Source of the DNA: Yoonia sp035117555
GTDB lineage: Bacteria; Pseudomonadota; Alphaproteobacteria; Rhodobacterales; Rhodobacteraceae
Reading direction: 5' to 3'
Assembly: GCF_035117555.1 (NCBI RefSeq)
Contig: NZ_JAYKPK010000007.1
Coordinates: 167,948 to 231,947, forward strand
Length of the DNA: 64,000 nt
This document shows positions 1-8,158 of the stretch, piece after piece. The position numbers and the translations under genes were made by a program. Numbering within the stretch: position 1 is the first letter of the stretch; every line of letters starts with the position of its first letter. A model generated the notes under the pieces. The model did not search any database. It was given only the letters and a program-made list of their open reading frames with translations, and was not told the DNA's origin.

Positions 1-180
1 CGCGCGGGGATGATCCATCAACCGTTTATGCAGGGCACGCTCAGCCGCGCAAGCCTCTGGCGGCGGCAAGACCTCTGGCCGGGCGAGCCAAGCGAGGATC
101 AGTTCATCCGTGACGATCATGCGCCCTGCATTGTCCAGACGGGTCAGATGATGGCCCGAGGCGACCCAGAATTCAGGCAT
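1..180 (-). CDS. DUF6352 family protein, N-terminal part (runs off window)
   Basis: Sixty codons are open from the ATG at 180 to the window edge, reading MPEFWVASGHHLTRLD at the N-terminus with a VTDEL..AWLARPE segment about ten residues later. This resembles DUF6352, a family I recall beside formate dehydrogenase maturation genes in Rhodobacteraceae; its molecular role is unknown. The start overlaps the upstream stop as TGATG, so the gene is translationally coupled to the DUF6505 gene and belongs to the same minus-strand operon. The C-terminal part lies outside the window. The family call is from memory of the N-terminal pattern. Confidence 0.7.
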   Translation of the reverse strand, partial: MPEFWVASGHHLTRLDNAGRMIVTDELILAWLARPEVLPPPEACAAERALHKRLMDHPRA

Positions 181-725
181 CAGGATTGTCCTCTTAAATC
201 AAAGATATCCACGTGATCTTCGTCTTCCTCGAAAAACTGAAAGGCACGGTCATGCCCTTGCAGATGCGACCCGGAAAAGGCGGTTTCATCACGTGGTTTG
301 AGCGTGCGGAACTGCTCACGGATATCGCCCGCGTCATGTTTGCGGTGCAGCGCAATCAACGTGTTCACCGGATGATCGCGGCACAAGCTTTCGGCCAAGG
401 CGACCTCTTCTTCGGCGGCGGGCTGTGCTGCCTCCAGCGACGGCGCGCTCAGATGCGTGACCAATTGCTGCGCCAATATCGCGATCATCTCTTCGCGTTC
501 CTCGGGCCGCGCTTCTTGCACCGTCACCAGCGTCGAATGGCCGAAGCTGTCCACCCCAAGAAAGCCGGAGCGGAAGGCAATCGCCTCTTTGCGGGTCAGA
601 TCATCCGGGCTGCGCCCCCAGAACAGGAATGTGCCCGGCACGGCCCATTCCCCGGGGCTGGCCGCAAGGCTGAACACCACCATATCGGATGCATCAAGCT
701 GAATGGTCCGCGGCAGGCGGATCAC
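180..725 (-). CDS. DUF6505 family protein
   Basis: A 181-residue protein of unknown function. I place the start at GTG 725, because this GTG overlaps the stop of the preceding gene as GTGA and gives an N-terminus (VIRLPRTIQLDASD) like the family; an ATG at 752 would add nine residues inside the upstream gene. It contains the GEWAVPGTFLFW and FRSGFLGVDSFGHSTLV segments that I associate with DUF6505. There is no signal peptide or membrane segment, so it is probably cytoplasmic. It is the middle gene of a tightly coupled minus-strand trio and stands beside a 4Fe-4S protein and a tungstate transporter. The context points to formate dehydrogenase assembly, but no activity can be read from the sequence. 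Confidence 0.7.
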   Translation of the reverse strand: MIRLPRTIQLDASDMVVFSLAASPGEWAVPGTFLFWGRSPDDLTRKEAIAFRSGFLGVDSFGHSTLVTVQEARPEEREEMIAILAQQLVTHLSAPSLEAAQPAAEEEVALAESLCRDHPVNTLIALHRKHDAGDIREQFRTLKPRDETAFSGSHLQGHDRAFQFFEEDEDHVDIFDLRGQS

Positions 726-1456
726 AGTTTCGGCCCCTTGGCATCGCGCCAACCCGTCGCGTTCAAGGATTGTAGCAATGGGTCCGATCTTTTGCCACCA
801 CCCGCTGGCGTGATCTCGACCAACCGGTCCCCCTCGATCCGGCGCACACCGCGCAGCAGCGGCGGGTCGATGCGCATCAGATAGCGGTTGGTCACGGCCT
901 CCAGCCCGTCATGCTGCCAGCGGTCGAAATAGAGCATCATGTAGCTCGCGAAGGTCGCGATGATATCCTCTGCCGGGTCAAAGGCCTCTTCCTGCAGTGA
1001 CGTAGAGTCAGGAAACCGCCCCGGTTCGGGCAAATGGTCGCGGTCGGCGATCAGTTCCGCCGCAAAAACCATCCAATCCGGCACATCCTGCGGCCCGGTG
1101 CCGGGGGCAACAGCAAAGCGCCCGCCGCCGATGCGCGCCTTGTCATAGCGGATTTCATCCGGCCAATTCAGCCGCACCGCGCGTTCGGGCGGGCAATGCG
1201 CGGCGAGTGCATCCGCCACAGCGACCATGCCCAAGGGAAAGGCCATCTGCGCCTCTTCCAGCTTTTGCTCCGGTTCCAGCACCACCGCGAAGGTCAGCAA
1301 CCCTGACGCAGCATGGCAGACCAAAGTGCCCGCGCCATGCGTCGGCGCAAGGGCCACCGCCTGTTCCAGCACATCCGGCCCGGTGCCAAGATGCAGGGTG
1401 TAAGGCGGCGGCAGCAGGACGCGGCCCAACCCATGTGTCTGTGATGTGATGTCCAT
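722..1456 (-). CDS. Biotin/lipoate--protein ligase family protein
   Basis: A 244-residue protein resembling the BPL/LplA/LipB fold. It has a GTLVCHAASGLLTFAVVLEP strand region, a mid-protein LNWPDEIRYD..RIGGG segment (compare KWPNDI..K..GG in biotin ligases) and a C-terminal domain with GVRRIEGDRLVEITP. The usual biotin-ligase GRGR signature is not evident, so catalytic ligation of biotin or lipoate is unproven. It is the first gene of the minus-strand trio with the DUF6505 and DUF6352 genes. It faces the 4Fe-4S protein gene across a 111-bp divergent promoter region. This arrangement is typical of formate-dehydrogenase accessory regions in roseobacters, where the target is not known to me. 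Confidence 0.7.
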   Translation of the reverse strand: MDITSQTHGLGRVLLPPPYTLHLGTGPDVLEQAVALAPTHGAGTLVCHAASGLLTFAVVLEPEQKLEEAQMAFPLGMVAVADALAAHCPPERAVRLNWPDEIRYDKARIGGGRFAVAPGTGPQDVPDWMVFAAELIADRDHLPEPGRFPDSTSLQEEAFDPAEDIIATFASYMMLYFDRWQHDGLEAVTNRYLMRIDPPLLRGVRRIEGDRLVEITPAGGGKRSDPLLQSLNATGWRDAKGPKL

Positions 1457-1567
1457 GTGACCCCCTGATTATCGCGCGCCTGTCACTGGGCTTTGCGAAC
1501 AATGCAGCGTATATCGGCCAAAACACGTCAAGTTCCAGCGATATCTAGCGAGAGGCGAGACTGCATC

Positions 1568-3520
1568 ATGCCCCAGCCAACCAAAACCCGTCTGATCTGC
1601 AACTGCGAAGGCAGCATGACGATCGATGCGCAAACACTGGGCGGACAGGGCAACAGCGCGCATCATCTGTGTCGCAGCCAGCTTGACCATTTCCGCAAGG
1701 CGCTGGGTGATTTCGCAGAAGTGACCGTGGCTTGCACGCAGGAATCCCCGCTTTTCGCCGAAGTGGCCGAGGATATGGATTACCAAGGCACGCTGCATTT
1801 CGCCAATATCCGCGAAACGGCGGGCTGGTCCGAAGAAGGGCAATCCGCCGCACCCAAAATGGCCGCATTGCTCGCGATGGCGGAACTGGCCGCCACCTCG
1901 TTTGATATCGTCAGTCTGGAAAGCAACGGCATCGCCCTGATCCTTGGCCGCGATCAGGCGGCGCTGGATGTGGCGCAAAACCTGTCCGACACGCTGGATA
2001 TCACCGTTCTGCTCACCCCCGGCGCGGATGTCGCCCCCCGCGCGCAGACGACCTGGCCGGTGCTGCAAGGGCGGATCCGGCGCGCATCGGGGCATCTGGG
2101 TTCCTTTGAACTGACGGTCGATGATTATGCGGCCCCGCTGCCCTCATCGCGCACAAGGCTGGTGTTTGACGCGGCGCGCAATGGCGCAATCTCGACCTGC
2201 GATCTGGTGATCGACCTGACCGGCGGGCAGCCATTGTTCCATGAAACCCGTCCGGGCTATTTCAGCGACGATCCGCGCGACCCTGTGGCTTTGGCCAAGC
2301 TGGTGACCGCAGCCAGCCAGATGGTCGGCACCTTTGATAAACCAAAATACATCAACTTCACCCCTGATCTTTGCGCCCATTCGCGCAATACGCTGACCGG
2401 CTGCGCCCGCTGTCTGAACCTCTGCCCAACCGGGGCGATCACGTCTTTCGGTGACACTGTCGCGATTGATCCCAATATCTGCGCAGGTTGCGGCCAATGC
2501 GCTGCGGCCTGTCCGACAGGCGCTGCCGCCTATGCGCTGCCGGTGGTCGACAATATCGCCGCCCGGTTGCGCGTGGGACTTGCCGCCTATTTCGCGGCTG
2601 GCGGCAAGGATGCCCCTGTGCTGCTGTTCCACGATGCCGGCCATGGATCTGCCCTGATCGACGCGAGCGCGCGGTTCGGGCGCGGCCTGCCTGCGCATGT
2701 GATCCCGCTGCAGATCAATGAACCGACCCAGATCGGGCCCGAAATCATGGCCGCAGCACTGGCCTATGGCGCAAATGGCGTGCGGGTTCTGGCCAAAGAA
2801 CGCCCGGCGCATCCGCTGGACGGGCTGCAAGAGACATTGGACCTGATGGCGGTGATCTGTGGTGAAGCAGGCCATGATCCCGCCGCCTGTGCGCTGCTGT
2901 CAATCGACGATCCCGATGCGCTGGATGCGGCATTGTGGCAGCCAGCCACACCCGCCCGCGCAAAGCGGTCCGGCTTTCTGCCCCCCGATGACAAACGCGG
3001 TTTGCTTTTGTTGGCGATGGAGGAGTTGAACCGCACCGCACCCACGCCCACGGACTTTATCCCGCTGGAGCACGGCGCGCCTTTCGGCAGCGTCACGCTG
3101 GATCACGATGCCTGCACGCTGTGCCTTGCCTGTGTCGGGGCCTGTCCTGCCGGGGCCTTGTCCGACAATGCCGACATGCCGATGCTGCGCTTTACCGAAA
3201 GCGCCTGTGTGCAATGCGCCATCTGCGTCGCGACCTGCCCCGAAGATGCGCTAAGCCTGACGCCACAGATCGATTTTGCCGCATGGGCGGCACCAAGACG
3301 TGTGCTGAAACAGGAAGACCCCTTTGCCTGCACGTCCTGCGCCAAACCTTTCGGCACCAAATCCAGCATCGACCGTGTCATGCAGAAACTGGAAGGCCAT
3401 TGGATGTTCGCAGGCAATGCCGGGGCTGACCGCCGCCGCCTGCTGACCATGTGCGATGATTGCCGCACGCGGGAGGTGGTGATCGCGGGCTTTGATCCGC
3501 ATGAAAAGGTCGGCGGTTAA
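1568..3520 (+). CDS. 4Fe-4S binding protein of formate dehydrogenase accessory cluster
   Basis: A 650-residue polyferredoxin-like protein. The start is ATG 1568 (MPQPTKTRLICNCEGS), preceded by a GAGAGGCGAGA purine stretch; an ATG at 1493 would add 25 residues without family support. Four ferredoxin-type clusters are visible: TGCARCLNLCP (about residue 277) paired with CAGCGQCAAACP (about 305), and CTLCLACVGACP (about 517) paired with CVQCAICVATCP (about 547). Two further CxxC pairs lie near the C-terminus. The middle part contains a HdrA/CoA-reductase-like region (LLFHDAGHGSAL). It probably moves electrons for, or helps assemble, a tungsten or molybdenum formate dehydrogenase. It ends four bases inside the convergent tupA gene. 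Confidence 0.8.
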   Translation: MPQPTKTRLICNCEGSMTIDAQTLGGQGNSAHHLCRSQLDHFRKALGDFAEVTVACTQESPLFAEVAEDMDYQGTLHFANIRETAGWSEEGQSAAPKMAALLAMAELAATSFDIVSLESNGIALILGRDQAALDVAQNLSDTLDITVLLTPGADVAPRAQTTWPVLQGRIRRASGHLGSFELTVDDYAAPLPSSRTRLVFDAARNGAISTCDLVIDLTGGQPLFHETRPGYFSDDPRDPVALAKLVTAASQMVGTFDKPKYINFTPDLCAHSRNTLTGCARCLNLCPTGAITSFGDTVAIDPNICAGCGQCAAACPTGAAAYALPVVDNIAARLRVGLAAYFAAGGKDAPVLLFHDAGHGSALIDASARFGRGLPAHVIPLQINEPTQIGPEIMAAALAYGANGVRVLAKERPAHPLDGLQETLDLMAVICGEAGHDPAACALLSIDDPDALDAALWQPATPARAKRSGFLPPDDKRGLLLLAMEELNRTAPTPTDFIPLEHGAPFGSVTLDHDACTLCLACVGACPAGALSDNADMPMLRFTESACVQCAICVATCPEDALSLTPQIDFAAWAAPRRVLKQEDPFACTSCAKPFGTKSSIDRVMQKLEGHWMFAGNAGADRRRLLTMCDDCRTREVVIAGFDPHEKVGG

Positions 3521-4317
3521 TCGGTCGGGGTGGCGTTGAAGATGAACATCTGCATCCCGTCGATCTGAAACCCATCAATCAAAGCCGCCGCGCGGGGCGA
3601 GGTCAGCCAATCCTCGACCTGCGCGGATAAATCGGCGCGCACATGCGGGTGTTGCTCTGCATTGATCGGTAGAAAGGCATATTGGTTGAACAGCGCCGGA
3701 TCCCCTTCAAACAAAAGCGCCAGATCGCCCTTGTTGCCAAAGGCGGCCCAAGTCGCGCGGTCGCTCAGGATATAGGCGGGCATCGCGCTGGCGGTATTCA
3801 ATGCCGCCCCCATGCCTGCCCCGACTGAACGATACCAAGTCTGATCAGGCACAATCTCGGCCTGATCCCACAAGCTCAATTCGCGCGCATGCGTCCCGCT
3901 ATCGTCGCCGCGGCTGACGAAAGCAGCCTGTGCCTCCGCAACAGCACGGAAGGCCGAGGCAGCGTCAACGGCCTGCGCCACGCCTGCCGGATCATCGCTG
4001 GGGCCGATAATGACGAAATCATTATACATGATCTCGCGCCGATGCGTGGCATGGCCAGCCGCGATCAGCGCCTCTTCCCCTGCGCGGGCATGGGCAAGCA
4101 CCGCATCCACATCGCCCGCTTCGCCCAGACGCAGGGCCTGCCCGGTTCCAACGACCACAAGCTCTGCGGTAATGCCGGTGTCCTGCGCCAACGCGGGAAG
4201 CAGAACATCCGCCAGCCCCGAATTTTCAAACGAGGTGGTGACGGCGATGCGCAAACTATCGGCCTGCGCAGCACAGGCCAGGCCGCAAAACCAAAGTGAC
4301 AAGATAAGCCGCTTCAA
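3517..4317 (-). CDS. tupA: Tungstate ABC transporter, substrate-binding protein
   Basis: A 266-residue periplasmic binding protein. The signal peptide (LSLWFCGLACAAQA) is followed by LRIAVTTSFENSGL, the oxyanion-contacting TTSxxxSGL signature of TupA-type proteins. Later motifs GTGQALRLGEAGDVDAVLAHA and ND(F)VIIGP are also typical. The start is TTG at 4317, which overlaps the tupC stop as TTGA. TupA delivers tungstate to the TupB/TupC importer. Together with the neighbouring 4Fe-4S and ligase-like genes, this argues that the organism has a tungsten-dependent formate dehydrogenase. A molybdate or related oxyanion specificity cannot be excluded from sequence alone. Confidence 0.85.
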   Translation of the reverse strand: MKRLILSLWFCGLACAAQADSLRIAVTTSFENSGLADVLLPALAQDTGITAELVVVGTGQALRLGEAGDVDAVLAHARAGEEALIAAGHATHRREIMYNDFVIIGPSDDPAGVAQAVDAASAFRAVAEAQAAFVSRGDDSGTHARELSLWDQAEIVPDQTWYRSVGAGMGAALNTASAMPAYILSDRATWAAFGNKGDLALLFEGDPALFNQYAFLPINAEQHPHVRADLSAQVEDWLTSPRAAALIDGFQIDGMQMFIFNATPTD

Positions 4318-5036
4318 AATACCAGATCTCCGTTCAGAAACGCCGTCGCCTGCGCCGACGCAGGTCCGGCAAAGAAGGCCGCAGCAGGCAGCATTTCGAC
4401 CAGTTTTCCATCATGCAAAAACAACACCTCATCCGCCAGACGCCGCGCCTGCCCCAGATCATGGGTCGACATCACGATCCTTGTGCCTGCATCGCGGGCC
4501 GCCAGCAGGATCGCCTCGATCTCTTGCGTGGCGTGGCCGTCAAGATTGGCGCAGGGTTCATCCAGAAACAACACCTGCGGCGCCGTCACCAAGGCGCGCG
4601 CCAGCGCCAGTTTCTGCTTTTCGCCGCCAGACAGCACCGTCGCCGGGCGCAACAGCGCCGCACCCAAGCCCACACGCGCGGCCCAACCGTCGGCGGCAGC
4701 GCGGGCCTCGGCGCGGCGCATACCCCGCAGAACCAGCGGATAGGCGATATTGTCACGCACATTGCGGCGCATCATGATCGGCGTCTGAAACACGAAGGAT
4801 TGCGCGGCATGGGCATCCGCATCACTGACCGCCCAGGCTTTGCGCCCGGCAGAGACCCGTTCGATCCCATGCATCACCCGCAGCAAGGTCGTCTTGCCGC
4901 TGCCATTCGGGCCGATCAGCACGCTGATACCGCTGCCCTTCAAGGCCAAGGTCACCGGGCCAAGCAGCCGCTTGCCGCGGCGGCGCACCGCAACCTCTTG
5001 CAGATCCAGCGGCAGGATATCGGGTGATTTTACCAT
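4314..5036 (-). CDS. tupC: Tungstate ABC transporter, ATP-binding protein
   Basis: A 240-residue ABC ATPase with Walker A GPNGSGKTT, Q-loop FQTPIMM, signature LSGGEKQKLALARAL, Walker B VLFLDEPCANLD and the switch histidine in STHDLGQ. It lacks the C-terminal regulatory domain of MalK-type importers, as is usual for TupC. The ATG at 5036 overlaps the tupB stop by seven bases, so the gene is translationally coupled in a B-C-A order. It energises tungstate import through TupB. The family assignment rests mainly on the TupA neighbour and the order of the operon. Confidence 0.85.
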   Translation of the reverse strand: MVKSPDILPLDLQEVAVRRRGKRLLGPVTLALKGSGISVLIGPNGSGKTTLLRVMHGIERVSAGRKAWAVSDADAHAAQSFVFQTPIMMRRNVRDNIAYPLVLRGMRRAEARAAADGWAARVGLGAALLRPATVLSGGEKQKLALARALVTAPQVLFLDEPCANLDGHATQEIEAILLAARDAGTRIVMSTHDLGQARRLADEVLFLHDGKLVEMLPAAAFFAGPASAQATAFLNGDLVF

Positions 5037-5734
5037 CGGCTGCCCTGTTCGGTGCGCGACAGGATATGGATGCTCAGATTAACAAGTATCGCGAGCGCGA
5101 TCAGGATAAAGCCCAAGGCCAGTGCCAGTGCGAATTCGCCACGCCCGGTCTCCAGCGATATCGCTGTGGTCAGCACCCGTGTCGCATTGTCGATATTGCC
5201 GCCGACGATCATGATCGCGCCCACCTCACCAATCCCACGCCCGAAACCTGCGAGCTGCGCGGTCATCAACGTGCGCCGGCCGTCCCAGACCAGCGTGACA
5301 ATCCGCTGCCACCGCGATGCATGCAGCGAGATCAGCAGATCATGATAATCCGCCCATAATTCCCGCATCGCCTGATGCGCGATCGAGGCGACCAAAGGCG
5401 TGATGATGATGACCTGCGCGATGACCATGGCGGTCGGTGTGAACAGCAGCCCCAGCACGCCAAAGGGGCCGGAGCGCGACAGCAGGATGTAAACGATCAG
5501 CCCCACCACAACCGGCGGCAGCCCCATCAGCGCATTGAGCAGCGCAATGACATAGCGCCGCGCCGGAAACCGGGTGACGGCAAGCCAGGCACCCATCGGC
5601 AACCCGATCACCGAGGCGATGGCGGTGGCACTCAACGTCACATAAAGCGAGCGCAGGGTAATTTCGATCAGTTCAGGATCAAGCGAGACAGCCAGCTGCG
5701 CCGCCTTGACAAAGCCGTCCGCAATATCGCTCAT
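5030..5734 (-). CDS. tupB: Tungstate ABC transporter, permease protein
   Basis: A 234-residue inner-membrane permease with about five hydrophobic segments. The EAA-type coupling loop reads FGRGIGEVGAIMIVGGNI, close to the TupB/ModB consensus. It is the first gene of the tupBCA operon. The 233-bp region upstream, up to the small lipoprotein gene, presumably carries the promoter, but I see no clear molybdate or tungstate regulatory box there. Loss of this gene would be expected to limit tungsten cofactor enzymes. Confidence 0.85.
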   Translation of the reverse strand: MSDIADGFVKAAQLAVSLDPELIEITLRSLYVTLSATAIASVIGLPMGAWLAVTRFPARRYVIALLNALMGLPPVVVGLIVYILLSRSGPFGVLGLLFTPTAMVIAQVIIITPLVASIAHQAMRELWADYHDLLISLHASRWQRIVTLVWDGRRTLMTAQLAGFGRGIGEVGAIMIVGGNIDNATRVLTTAISLETGRGEFALALALGFILIALAILVNLSIHILSRTEQGSRW

Positions 5735-5918
5735 TCATATTCCATGGCTGATGTCACGCTGTCCAAACCCCCGCAGAGAAAAGCAACGCAACCGCGCGCC
5801 GCCGCTGTGCTCTAGCAGGAATTTGTTTGTAGCAACAAGCCTTGGAGGGTGCTGGACAGCGTACGCGCCCTTCGCCCCCCGATATCGTCGACCGGATGAT
5901 GCCGCTTTGACCTATTCA

Positions 5919-5945
5919 GGCGGGCAGGTTTTGATACTGCCCGCC
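5919..5945 (-). terminator. Hairpin downstream of small lipoprotein gene
   Basis: A perfect 9-bp inverted repeat, GGCGGGCAG (5919-5927) and CTGCCCGCC (5937-5945), with a 9-nt loop. It lies 22 bp past the stop of the minus-strand lipoprotein gene. There is no U-run after it on that strand, so it may be a transcript-stabilising hairpin rather than a strong terminator. Confidence 0.5.
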
Positions 5946-5967
5946 ATTGGCTTGTCCCGCCCGTGGA

Positions 5968-6141
5968 TCAGTTCGACAGCGCGCCTGCGGCGCCACCGAT
6001 GACAGCACCGGGTGGTCCGGCGACCGCTGCGCCACCAAGCGCACCTGTCGCTGCGCGTTCATTGGTCGTGTCGCCGCAAGAGGCGAGTGCGAAAAGTGCC
6101 AGAAAGCCGACGATCACGCGCGAAGAATTCAATTTTTTCAT
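5968..6141 (-). CDS. Small glycine-zipper lipoprotein
   Basis: A 57-residue predicted lipoprotein. It starts MKKLNSSRVIVGFLALFALASCG, in which LASC is a lipobox with the cysteine at residue 22. The mature part contains two glycine-zipper-like stretches (ATGALGGAAVAG and GAVIGGAAGALSN), as in small outer-membrane-associated lipoproteins. The ATG is preceded by a weak GAATACATCAGA leader. It stands alone between tupB and dctM and has a hairpin just after its stop. The function is unknown. Proteins of this type are common in Rhodobacteraceae and often misannotated or missed because of length. Confidence 0.75.
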   Translation of the reverse strand: MKKLNSSRVIVGFLALFALASCGDTTNERAATGALGGAAVAGPPGAVIGGAAGALSN

Positions 6142-6243
6142 CTGATGTATTCCTTACTATCTGATATCCGTTCAGTAACTGAAACTTCAAAAAGATGTTT
6201 TCGTTCCCAGTGTCTTCGTGATCATCCAGCGCATACGCCGCCG

Positions 6244-7548
6244 CTAGCGGTTCATCATCGTATTGGGCAGCCACAGGGCGATCTGCGGAAAAACCGACAG
6301 GATTGCCGTGGCGAGCACGAGGATCAGAAAGAACGGCAAAGCCATCCGCGCGATTTCAAAAATGCCGCGCCCGGTGATGGATTGCAGCACGAAGAGATTG
6401 AAACCAACGGGCGGTGTGATCTGGCTCATCTCGACCACAAGCACCAGAAAGATGCCGAACCAGATCGGGTCGATCCCTGCGGTCATGACCATCGGCAGGA
6501 TCACCGATGTGGTCAGAACGACAATCGAAATGCCGTCAAGGAAGAACCCCAGCACGACGAAGAACAGCAAAAGCACTGCCAGTAGTGCGAATTGCGAATA
6601 GCCTTGCGTGCCGATCCATTCCGCCAGCAGCCGTGGAATGCCGGTATACCCCATCGCCACGGTCAGGAAAGACGCGCCCGCCAGGATAAAGGCGATCATG
6701 CAGGTGGTGATCGCGGCCCCTTGCAGGCTGGCAACCGCGCTAACGCGGTCCAGACCGCCGGTGAAACCCGCAATCATCAGCGCGCCGACCACGCCGATCA
6801 CCGCCGCCTCGGTCGGTGAGGCAAGACCGCCATAGATCGACCCGATCACGGCAAGGATCAGCGCCACGGTCGGGCCAAGCGCCTTGATCGCATCCCAGCG
6901 GTCGGCCCAGCTCGGCGCCGGGTCCGGCGCGGGCAGTTTGTCCCGGTTGAACAGCGCCCAGATCATGACGTAACCGGCGAACAATGCCGCCAGCATCAAC
7001 CCCGGCAGGACACCAGCCAGAAACAGTCGCGCGATGCTCTGTTCGGTCGCGGCCCCATAGACGATCAGAATGATCGACGGCGGGATCAGAAAACCAAAGG
7101 TCCCCGCCCCCGCCAGCGTGCCGATGGACATATCGGGATCATAGCCGCGTTTTTTCAACTCCGGCAAAGACATCCGCCCGACCGTCGCCGTCGTCGCTGC
7201 GGATGATCCGGACACTGCGGCAAACAACGCGCAGCCCAGAATATTGGCATGCAGCAATCCGCCCGGCAGGCGCCGGGTGAACGGCGCCAGCCCACGGAAC
7301 AGATCCGATGACAGCCGCGACCGGAACAGGATTTCGCCCATCCAAATGAACATCGGCAGGGCGGTCAGGTCCCAGACATTCAGCGACCCCCAGACCTTGG
7401 TGGCGAAGACCGACCCGCCCAATCCGGGGCGGATCAGTTCCATCGCGACAAGTGCGACCGCCATCAGCGAAAACCCGACCCAGAGCCCGGCCAGCAGGAA
7501 CCCGAACAAGGTCACCACGAGGATGATCGAAATCGTCAGCAGGTCCAT
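6244..7548 (-). CDS. dctM: TRAP transporter large permease (DctM family)
   Basis: A 434-residue, very hydrophobic protein with roughly a dozen membrane segments, matching the DctM subunit of tripartite ATP-independent periplasmic transporters. Characteristic segments include VSGSSAATTATVGRM and ITPPVGFNLFVLQSITG. I place the start at ATG 7548 (MDLLTISIILVV), directly after the dctQ stop at 7550. The upstream in-frame extension to 7629 overlaps dctQ. It moves a solute, usually an organic acid, with a sodium gradient. Substrate identity is not determined by this subunit. Confidence 0.9.
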   Translation of the reverse strand: MDLLTISIILVVTLFGFLLAGLWVGFSLMAVALVAMELIRPGLGGSVFATKVWGSLNVWDLTALPMFIWMGEILFRSRLSSDLFRGLAPFTRRLPGGLLHANILGCALFAAVSGSSAATTATVGRMSLPELKKRGYDPDMSIGTLAGAGTFGFLIPPSIILIVYGAATEQSIARLFLAGVLPGLMLAALFAGYVMIWALFNRDKLPAPDPAPSWADRWDAIKALGPTVALILAVIGSIYGGLASPTEAAVIGVVGALMIAGFTGGLDRVSAVASLQGAAITTCMIAFILAGASFLTVAMGYTGIPRLLAEWIGTQGYSQFALLAVLLLFFVVLGFFLDGISIVVLTTSVILPMVMTAGIDPIWFGIFLVLVVEMSQITPPVGFNLFVLQSITGRGIFEIARMALPFFLILVLATAILSVFPQIALWLPNTMMNR

Positions 7549-7549
7549 C

Positions 7550-8104
7550 TCAATGGCCCCCAGCGCTGCGCTGATCTTCGGCACGCTGGAATGACGTGAC
7601 CTGACCACGCAGTGCGGTGACCAGCTCATCCGCGACAGCGACCAGCAGCAGCCCGAACCCCAGCGTCATCACCCCCTGCGGGATCCAAAGCGGCACCTGC
7701 ACCATCCCGAATGACACCGCGTTGAAACGCCAGGAATCCAGCACCTGTAAGCCTGAATGCCACGTCGCGAAACCGGCAAGCCCCAAAGCGACCATCAGCA
7801 CCAGAATACCCAATATGCGCTGCACCACCGGCCCGCCGATGTTCAGCAGCAGGCTGACCCGCACATGCCCGCCCGCCCGCAATGTGGCCGGCAAGGCCAG
7901 CGTGGCAGAGGCGACGAACAGAAACCCGCCGAAATCCGACAAAGACGGAATGCTGAACCCAAGCGGCGTTGCCCCCGCGAAGATCAACGCACGGTCAAGC
8001 ACACGGCCAAGGATCTGCACCAGAACCAGCACGGCAATCGCCACCATCGCCAGACAGGCAATGGCGAGCGCGACGGCATAAAGCGCGTCGAGGACCTTGC
8101 GCAT
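7550..8104 (-). CDS. dctQ: TRAP transporter small permease (DctQ family)
   Basis: A 184-residue membrane protein with four hydrophobic helices, the expected DctQ size and topology. ATG 8104 (MRKVLDALYAVAL) has an AAGGAG ribosome-binding site seven bases upstream, which decides the start over earlier in-frame codons. It pairs with DctM, whose ATG follows its stop by one base. It is needed for assembly of the TRAP membrane complex. Confidence 0.9.
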   Translation of the reverse strand: MRKVLDALYAVALAIACLAMVAIAVLVLVQILGRVLDRALIFAGATPLGFSIPSLSDFGGFLFVASATLALPATLRAGGHVRVSLLLNIGGPVVQRILGILVLMVALGLAGFATWHSGLQVLDSWRFNAVSFGMVQVPLWIPQGVMTLGFGLLLVAVADELVTALRGQVTSFQRAEDQRSAGGH

Positions 8105-8128
8105 AGGCGGCTCCTTTGTCAGTGAAAA

Positions 8129-8149
8129 GGCAGGACGCATAGCCCTGCC
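8129..8149 (-). promoter_or_regulatory. Intercistronic stem-loop between dctP and dctQ
   Basis: An inverted repeat, GGCAGG (8129-8134) and CCTGCC (8144-8149), lies between the dctP stop (8159) and the dctQ start (8104). Such a hairpin could stabilise the dctP message or partly terminate it, giving more binding protein than permease. The stem is short, so support is modest. Confidence 0.4.
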
Positions 8150-8158
8150 CAACCGTGC

